Source of the DNA: Pholis gunnellus
Lineage: Eukaryota > Chordata > Actinopteri > Perciformes > Pholidae
Direction: 5' to 3'
Length of the DNA: 64,000 bases
Assembly (NCBI GenBank): GCA_910591455.2
Contig: OU342809.1
Coordinates: 13,037,815 to 13,101,814, forward strand
A program made the translations under genes and the position numbers. Shown here piece by piece: positions 58,131 through 64,000 of the stretch (position 1 is the first letter of the stretch; the number at the start of each line of letters is the position of its first letter). Under the pieces are notes generated by a model that was not told the origin of the DNA, searched no databases, and was given only the letters and a program-made list of their open reading frames with translations.

Positions 58131-58390
58131 ACTCGTCCTGGGGATTAACCTATCTACTTTGCATTGGCCTCTGAGCGCATGCAAGCAATGCTAATCTGTG
58201 CACAACCAGACAAGCCCCCTTCAATAACTTTCAAAAACTTCTGCATTGATGATGGAATATCTGTCAGCTGGTTGTCATTAATTTTGTACATGATTAAGCG
58301 TGCATTTACGACACTTGTCAGGAGGAAGTTCTGAGCTGTCGCTGGTTTGAGCAGCATTTTTGGTACAACTTTTTGGAGCGTCTATGTCTT
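58131..58390. promoter_or_regulatory. Candidate conserved element with small minus-strand frame
   Basis: Balanced sequence with CAATGCTAATCTG, GTTGTCATTAATTTTG and CATGATTAAGCG. A minus-strand frame starting with ATG (58154-58357, 67 codons, starting MLLKPATAQNFL) is protein-like in composition but unrecognised and lacks a strong Kozak context. A regulatory element is the more likely reading. Confidence 0.33.
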
Positions 58391-59100
58391 TGTCCACCTC
58401 TTGTAGCAAAACTGAGACTGGTTGGTGAAATTATTAAGTCAAAAAGAATAAATCCCTGACTGATTTTTCACTGACAATCCTTACATTATAATTTTTTTTT
58501 ATTATTGTTTAACATTTCTGTTACTAAATCAGCTTATTCTCTGTATGGTTTATATTGCAGATTCCTGCCTCCCGGCTCAGATTCTGTATGTCCCACAGAG
58601 AGATGCACACTTTCTGCTATTACATAGTCAGAGTTGTACTGTTTCGTGTTTGAAAGCACCGCTGGGTCACCACTAGCTTCCCCGTGGCCTTGACTGTGAC
58701 AGCACAGCAGCTGAATAAAAGTCATAGGAGAAATGCCTTTGATTGTGGAATACCCTTCCAAACCTTACATAGCCTTGGGTAAAAACATGGAACAACAACG
58801 CAGAGGTACAGTACAGCACAATGGAGGCACTCAACATGAACTAATCAGTGTTTTGGGAATATAGAAGTCTCTTTGACTTTCAAAGCAGCCATTGGAGAGA
58901 AAGAGTTTCCAAGTTGTTTGTCATTTAAACAAATCTTCCCTGCAGCATTTCTTCATACTTCCAATAATAGTGACTGGTTCAAATGCCAAATTATGCTTTG
59001 CTCGGACATATTGCCCACACCATGTGGTGCATGTGTGTGTTTGTATATGTGCTAGTGTATACATCTCTGTGTATGTGCATTAGTACGTGTGTCATAATGA
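58391..59100. other. Mixed stretch, nothing recognised
   Basis: AT-rich apart from balanced sequence around 58560-58700. Short frames on both strands without signature. Confidence 0.42.
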
Positions 59101-59117
59101 TTGTGTGTGTTTCAGAC

Positions 59118-59147
59118 TGTGTGTGTGTGTGTGTCTGTGTGTGTGTG
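59118..59147. repeat. (GT)n microsatellite
   Basis: Thirty bases of TG repeats with one C interruption at 59135; more scattered TG-rich sequence precedes it from 59030. Confidence 0.95.
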
Positions 59148-59281
59148 CCCGCTGTTTGTATGCATTACTGTACGTGTTGGTGGAGGTGGCTGGTGGCGGT
59201 GTACCAGCTAGTCACGGACCTGGAGGATTAGATTTACCATTTCAAAGATGCCTGTGTTTCTAAAGTTTACACACATACATG

Positions 59282-59303
59282 CACACACACACACACACAC
59301 ACA
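59282..59303. repeat. (CA)n microsatellite
   Basis: Eleven CA units, flanked by looser ACAC-rich sequence on both sides. Confidence 0.95.
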
Positions 59304-59389
59304 TACAATCACCCACCCACACACTGCTTCCCCAGCTTGTCAACGTGCAACGTGGGCTGTGGAGGCTTGTGCGAACAGATGGGAGGAAC

Positions 59390-59650
59390 CAGCATAAAAT
59401 AAAGTTAAACTAGAACAGAATGACTATGCAAGTGGCGTGGCCGCCCTTTGTTTGCTAGGAAGGTGATCCTCAGCAGCTGGGGATGATGGAACGCATGATT
59501 AAAATTACCAGAGGGAATGATTAATATCTCCTTAAAGCACACACTTCCAGCATATCAATCATCTCATTACACTGGAAAAGTTAATTGTGTGAGGGGAGGG
59601 TTGGGGCCCCTGAACCATGAAAAAGTAGCCCACCCCTCGACATGTTTACT
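59390..59650. promoter_or_regulatory. Candidate conserved non-coding element
   Basis: Contains ACGCATGATTAAAATTACC, GGGAATGATTAATATCTCC and ATATCAATCATCTC within 100 bp, a dense set of TGATTA/TGATTAAT-type cores suited to HOX/PBX or related homeodomain proteins. Confidence 0.38.
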
Positions 59651-60355
59651 TACACAACAGAACAGACCCAATAAGTCTATGTGTTGGGTACTGTATTTTG
59701 AGTTTCAACTGTTTCAACTCAGCAGGGGACACTGTACTTAACAGTAACTGTCTTTTTTACTTAACAGAAAAAACTTTGTTTGTTGAGTAACAATTGAGAG
59801 GTGTAGGCTGATAAATGAGTGGTTACAAAGCTATAAAAAACATATCGACGAATGGTGTTAAACAATGCAAAAAGCACTTTTAGGGGGGGAATTTGCATTG
59901 AGAAAGTGCAGAGGGCTCTGCAGTACATCACCACATGCAGCTCTAACCTCTGTGCACACTTATAATAACGGGAAATGGTTAAATGCAATATATTAATGGG
60001 ATATTTCGGAAAATTCTGGGTGACATAAATGGCAAGGTTATGAACTGTTGGGCTGCCTTGAGACGAATTTCCTGGTAGCCTTGATTTAATGTAGGATTTG
60101 TTTAAGATTTGTATAAATAAAAGGACACAGCCTTCAACTTTCATGCTTCCATGCGGAAACAAAGCGATGTCTCTGAAGTCCTGCATGTGTTTGTTCGCAA
60201 ACAGCACACAACCTTAGGTAATTGAGTAGCTGCAGATTATTTAAGTGCTAAACCATGACGAAAAAAAGGCGGAGGAAATGAATAAAGCTGCATACACAGG
60301 GAGATAAGCAAAGGGTTCCCTGTGCCTATGGTGGCCTGGATTGCCCTTGCCTTGC
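59651..60355. other. AT-rich stretch with unsupported frame
   Basis: A 148-codon minus frame (59761-60207) has no ATG at its start and no recognisable domain. No known repeat. Confidence 0.42.
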
Positions 60356-60690
60356 CTTCTTTCCCCTAGCTGCCAGTGTGTCCTACTCTCTGCCCTCTCT
60401 GCTCCGCTGCGCCCGCTCCCGTCCCCCCTCCCACCTCTCCCTGCGTGCCTACGCTGCCTGAGCCAGCTGCTCCCACTTCATCTTCAGCAGCGTCACCAGG
60501 CGGGGTATTAATCATGTTTTTCGAGGGGGACACTCTGCTATTTATCTCTCTGACACTTCCAGCATTCAGAGGCCCGTTGCTGGGCACAGCCCATTGAGTA
60601 GTAAGATTACACATTACTTCGCTCCATTGCTTCTCCCTGCCCTCTCCATTGACTAGCTGTTCGACGGTGGCATCAAGCTTGCACGATCGG
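60356..60690. promoter_or_regulatory. Candidate conserved GC-balanced block
   Basis: A pyrimidine- and CpG-containing left part (60395-60460) leads into GGGGTATTAATCATG, GCTATTTATC and CCATTGAGTAGTAAG. Mirror frames on both strands (about 73 and 82 codons) cover the GC-rich part and have no signature. Confidence 0.37.
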
Positions 60691-61728
60691 ACATAATTTA
60701 TGCCCTACATGTATAAAAAAAAACACTATTTTGTTTTTCTGTTTTCACCCTCTATACTTCAATTTGGCTAATGTGCAGCTTGTATACATGTAATAGCAAT
60801 CATCTATTGGTTTCCATTAACAGCACATACAGTATGTGATGTAGTATTATGAGGTAATAACACTACTACTGCAAAATCAATTTAATGTGATACACATTCT
60901 GACAGAACTTTCCACAATTATTTTTCTAAATGTCCCATTCATGCAAATTATTTTCAGTGTATATATGACTAAATGCAAATGATTCAGACTTGTTCCTGTT
61001 AACAGAACTTGGTAACATTTTACTCACAGTCACTAGGAATAGTCCAGCATTTCCATTACTATGAGCGTAACTATTATTTCTGTATATAATAAAGAAGGTG
61101 TCTACTTTCAGTCAGTGATGCACTCACACTGTATTTAGCTTTCAAAGAGAAAATCAGTGGAAATGGTTGCATCTGTGAAATCCAATTACACGTGTTGACC
61201 CTTTACTTTTTCCCTTACGATCCACATTGAGGCACTTCTACAACAACTCAGTACAGCTCCTGCGATAGATTCAAATCTTAATCCAATCCTCCTGCTTTTG
61301 AGTAGGCGATGAATTGCAGGAATGAATGCACCACCATCCTCCTGATATTTGGTTCAGTTTCAGTTTGTTAAATGTATGAGACTCCTCAGGCTAAAGTAAT
61401 CTACTAAATCTCCCCGTTGGAAGTTTCTCAAACAACTGAATTACACTGAGGATGAAAAAGGTGTCTTAGAGAAACAGGAAGCAGTTATGTTGGCTGATGG
61501 CCAGTCTAATGGGCTGATGGAAATGCTGAATGAATGAGTGATTCTCCAGGGATCCCCTCCGCTTTTGGTGGAGTTCTGAATCGAGAGTGTCAACTAACTC
61601 CTCCTCTGCTGAAAATGGAGGGTAAAAGTGCATTGAAATCCTGCCAAATAGTAAATCAAATATGTGTTCAAAAAGGAAGTGAACATTTTTAGAACAATAG
61701 AGTTAAGTACACCCTCAACCCCCACCCT

Positions 61729-61730
<2 letters not shown>
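60691..61730. other. AT-rich stretch, nothing recognised
   Basis: AT-rich to about 61190, then mixed. No gene, known repeat or clear motif cluster. Confidence 0.48.

Positions 61731-61731
<1 letters not shown>

Positions 61732-61783
<52 letters not shown>
61732..61783. repeat. (TC)n microsatellite
   Basis: About 26 CT units without interruption. It encodes the Arg-Glu and Leu-Ser runs in spurious frames. Confidence 0.97.
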
Positions 61784-61787
<4 letters not shown>

Positions 61788-62280
61788 TTTTAGCGCTCCA
61801 TTTTTCTGTCTCTACCATTTTCTCCTTCAATCATTCACACATTAATAGGCTGTATATAAAAGGTAAGTTATTAGTCATTTGTGTATTGAGGACAAGATGC
61901 AAATTTACCATATTAATAGCTGCTATTGCACAATTTTGTCTGGTGTCTAAAGGAATGTTGAGAAAACATTTCTGAGTCCTGCTACCTCTTCCTCTTGTAT
62001 GATTTTCTTCACGTAATATTTAGGGGTCAGCAGTGGGTTTCAAAGCAACCCTTTGCCCATCCATATACATAATGGTGGCAGACTGTATATCTGACCCTAA
62101 TTCTTCTGTCCTCTGTAGGATGCAAACCGCATTGGAATCGATATTCGTCATGTTTAGATAGGTTTGTTTTCAAGGGAAATACAGGCCTCTCTAAATACAG
62201 ACAGCAGAAAAATTGATTTGTCATCTTGTGAACTTCCAAATATTTGGAACTAACTAGTCATAGAAAGGTGTAAACTGCTG
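61784..62280. other. Mixed stretch, nothing recognised
   Basis: No gene, repeat or motif cluster recognised. Confidence 0.45.
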
Positions 62281-62495
62281 GCTTTGGCTTCAGAGCCCTG
62301 CAACATTTCACACTACAATAAATTAATTTCAATGGAATTGTCGCAATCAGTGGATTTGCTTGCCAAGATGAAGTCAATTTGCATAGGGTTCAACTTTAAC
62401 ACAAATTCACACTGTTTACTAATCGCACAGCATCTTGACAGCACTTGTTTGAAGGAATGGAAAGCCAGAGTCCAAAACGGAGAAAAATAGCTGTT
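62281..62495. promoter_or_regulatory. Candidate conserved non-coding element
   Basis: Contains AATAAATTAATTTCAATGG, CAATTTGCATAGGG (octamer-like) and GTTTACTAATCGC. Opposed frames of about 65 codons are open on both strands; the plus one starts without ATG. Regulatory reading preferred. Confidence 0.33.
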
Positions 62496-62508
62496 TGTCA
62501 TCATCCAG

Positions 62509-62525
62509 TTTTTTTTTTTTTTTTT
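62509..62525. repeat. Poly-T run
   Basis: Seventeen T in a row. No retroelement body recognised beside it. Confidence 0.94.
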
Positions 62526-62965
62526 ACATAAACCTCTACAAGAGGAAAAATAAATGGCATAGTTTGCAGTTGCTACATAGGGGTGAAAGCATTCCGATTA
62601 GTATTCACTATTCACCAGAAGACGTTTATTTAATTCAAGCATTAGAAAAATATTGAAGCTCAAATTCAGTGTCATTCTAAAGTTGGTTATAAGCAAAATA
62701 TATTTCAGCTGCATTACAGACTGTTTTGCCTTAGTTGACTCAACCACAAAAATAATGGTGAAAATGCATTTTAATTTTAAATTTAACGTGTTGTGTTCCA
62801 TCCCTTATAGTAATAGTAACTATATTTCCTTACTTCTTCCAGAGGAAACAGAATGGCCAATTTATACCATTTGTTAATTACATCCTCGTATTTGAGCTTG
62901 TATTGACTCTCTCACTGATAGATCATTACCGTAAGTATGGTTAGTCATTTTGTGGTTCCTTTTTT
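62526..62965. other. AT-rich stretch, nothing recognised
   Basis: AT-rich with short opposing frames and no signature. Confidence 0.48.
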
Positions 62966-62969
62966 TTAG

Positions 62970-63139
62970 GTTGTCTAAATGCAGGACTTCGAAAAGGGCC
63001 CCTCACTGAAGAGAAAAATGAAAAACATTCAGCAGCTGGAACATGCTTGAAGCCCACTCCCACATCCCAGATGTTTTACACAAGTGGAACCGTCGCCCTC
63101 CTCAAGTCCCTGCTGCTCAACGTCCAAGCTTCTGCTAAT
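62970..63139 (+). other. Exon-like interval (unsupported)
   Basis: A strong acceptor (TTCCTTTTTTTTAG) ends at 62969. One frame then stays open for about 68 codons to TAA at 63176-63178, passing a modest donor-like AAT-GTGAGA at 63140. The peptide starts CLNAGLRKGPLTEEKNEKHS and is not one I recognise. Balanced base composition makes such a run possible by chance. Confidence 0.15.
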
Positions 63140-63600
63140 GTGAGACAGGAAATGGCTGCAACAAGGCTTAATGGCTAATGTCTACCTACTCTGTCTGTAA
63201 AGTGGTTCTCTAAAGAGCTACAAGGACTGAATGTTAGTGCAGAGAGGAGAGGGGTGCTGTTGGTTGAGGTGCACTGTAGGGGGCAGAGAGACTTAATAAA
63301 GTGAGGATGTAAGGCATGTAAAAGTTAAATATAGCGAACGATGGAAGACAGGAGAAGTCAGATTTGTTTTAAATTGTCTGTGAGAGGGAGTGTGTCTTCA
63401 TGTATTAATATAAGGGAAGGGTTTTGGAATGTTAACCATCAGTCAGTATGTCAATGGTTCTAAGACTGTTGGCTTCTGTATAGACGATGGCTCTCAGATG
63501 AAAGCCTTGGACTCTCCTCAAAAACCTTGGAAATGGAGCAGGGTATATAGCTAGCAGTGATAACAAGAATTTGGCTTCAAACAGGGAGAACATCAAATAC
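63140..63600. other. Mixed stretch, nothing recognised beyond a CTCF-like site
   Basis: No gene. The only motif of note is the CTCF-like site listed separately. Confidence 0.42.
63272..63287 (+). promoter_or_regulatory. Possible CTCF site
   Basis: CACTGTAGGGGGCAGA matches the central AGGGGGCAG core of the CTCF motif, with two mismatches upstream. With the core at 14448-14456 on the other strand, the two would point away from each other. Confidence 0.28.
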
Positions 63601-63604
63601 CTCA

Positions 63605-63631
63605 GTGTGTGTGTGTGTGTGTGTGTGTGTG
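63605..63631. repeat. (GT)n microsatellite
   Basis: Pure GT array of 13 units. Confidence 0.97.
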
Positions 63632-63664
63632 CCAATGCCCACTGTGTGTGTGTTTTCTTGCATG

Positions 63665-63667
<3 letters not shown>

Positions 63668-63706
<39 letters not shown>

Positions 63707-63709
63707 TGT
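63668..63709. repeat. (GT)n microsatellite
   Basis: GT array with a single A interruption at 63700, part of a wider TG-rich zone from 63600 to 63795 that creates Val-Cys frames. Confidence 0.97.
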
Positions 63710-63799
63710 TTATGTGTGAACATGCTTGCTGTGCATTTTTGTGTTTTATCCGCCATTATATGTTTGATATGTGTATGTGTGTTTGTACGTGTGTCTTTT

Positions 63800-64000
63800 T
63801 GCAGCAAAACCCTCCCATTCCAGCTCTAATGACCAAGTATGTCTAGGCTGAGGCCACAGGATTTCAACATATGTTCACCTTTCTTTTGATGAACAGAAAT
63901 TGAGACCAGAAGAAAGGCGACAACATTTGGACCAGGGATTCACCAAAGGGAATAAGATGAAAAGGGAAAGACTAGATGGCTAGTGAAACCCTGTCATGAC
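63800..64000. other. Window end, nothing recognised
   Basis: Mixed composition with no gene, repeat or motif cluster. The window ends inside it. Confidence 0.45.

Noticed and set aside
59761..60207. 148-codon minus-strand frame
   Set aside because: No ATG at its start, AT-rich hydrophobic composition, and no family signature.
61594..61975. Arg-Glu and Leu-Ser repeat frames
   Set aside because: They are translations of the TC microsatellite.
63571..63846. Cys-Val repeat frame and its His-Thr complement
   Set aside because: They are translations of GT arrays.
1..64000. CRISPR array, operon, phage or plasmid system
   Set aside because: There is no spaced direct-repeat array, no gene clusters and no ribosome-binding-site pattern. 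The SINEs, CpG depletion and microsatellites identify a vertebrate genome.
1..64000. Known microRNA hairpins
   Set aside because: I searched by eye for common vertebrate mature sequences (let-7, miR-7, miR-9, miR-10, miR-124, miR-125, miR-128, miR-137, miR-153, miR-219 and others) and found none. The sequence near 25108 matches only part of miR-128 and has no hairpin.

Overview
The window reads as nuclear DNA of a ray-finned fish, probably a percomorph teleost. It is AT-rich, full of microsatellites, and carries several dispersed repeats I recognise from teleost genomes: tRNA-derived SINEs with the shared 3' tail that ends in AGCGTCTGCTAAATGA, a short non-autonomous element ending in the CAGTGTTGG type of terminus, and a fragment of the element whose core reads AATTTCATGGCAATCC. 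No prokaryotic, organellar or viral organisation is visible. No open reading frame encodes a protein I recognise. The longest frames are short, lack support, and are best explained by chance, by microsatellites or by GC-richer islands. I therefore call no confident protein-coding gene, tRNA, rRNA or microRNA.

What the window does hold is a non-coding landscape. Islands of more balanced base composition are dense in homeodomain cores, POU octamers, PBX-MEIS, TCF/LEF, SOX, RFX, GLI and nuclear-receptor motifs, and they sit in AT-rich filler. This is how vertebrate gene deserts, or giant introns, around developmental regulators look. The clearest islands are about 1.7-5.35 kb (POU, TCF/LEF palindromes, PBX-MEIS), 9.3-9.8 kb, 10.5-10.75 kb, 13.8-14.2 kb, 16.4-16.6 kb, 18.3-19.9 kb (CpG-rich), 22.2-22.5 kb, 24.5-25.9 kb, 31.8-32.3 kb (second PBX-MEIS decamer), 38.0-38.7 kb (tandem duplication), 41.7-42.0 kb, 45.05-45.3 kb, 48.0-49.3 kb (DR4 element), 55.9-57.25 kb, 58.15-58.4 kb and 60.4-60.7 kb. 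Their conservation is inferred from texture, because no alignment could be made.

Repeats by position: a TA microsatellite at 1.2 kb; a decayed non-autonomous element at 7.83-8.29 kb; two decayed SINEs in opposite orientation at 12.46-13.06 kb; CA and CATA arrays at 28.4 and 29.0 kb; a SINE with an internally shortened promoter at 29.56-29.75 kb; a decayed dispersed element at 30.6-30.8 kb; an exact head-to-tail 326-bp duplication at 37.9-38.55 kb; a long AGAT array at 43.85 kb; a probable dispersed repeat at 50.1-50.35 kb; and GT, AC and TC arrays from 59 kb to the end.

The strongest hint of a transcript is a CpG-rich patch at 43.37-43.60 kb. On the minus strand it carries a CCAAT box and ends in a good splice donor, which would fit the first, non-coding exon of an unidentified minus-strand RNA. 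The target gene or genes of the regulatory islands are not in the window and cannot be named from it.
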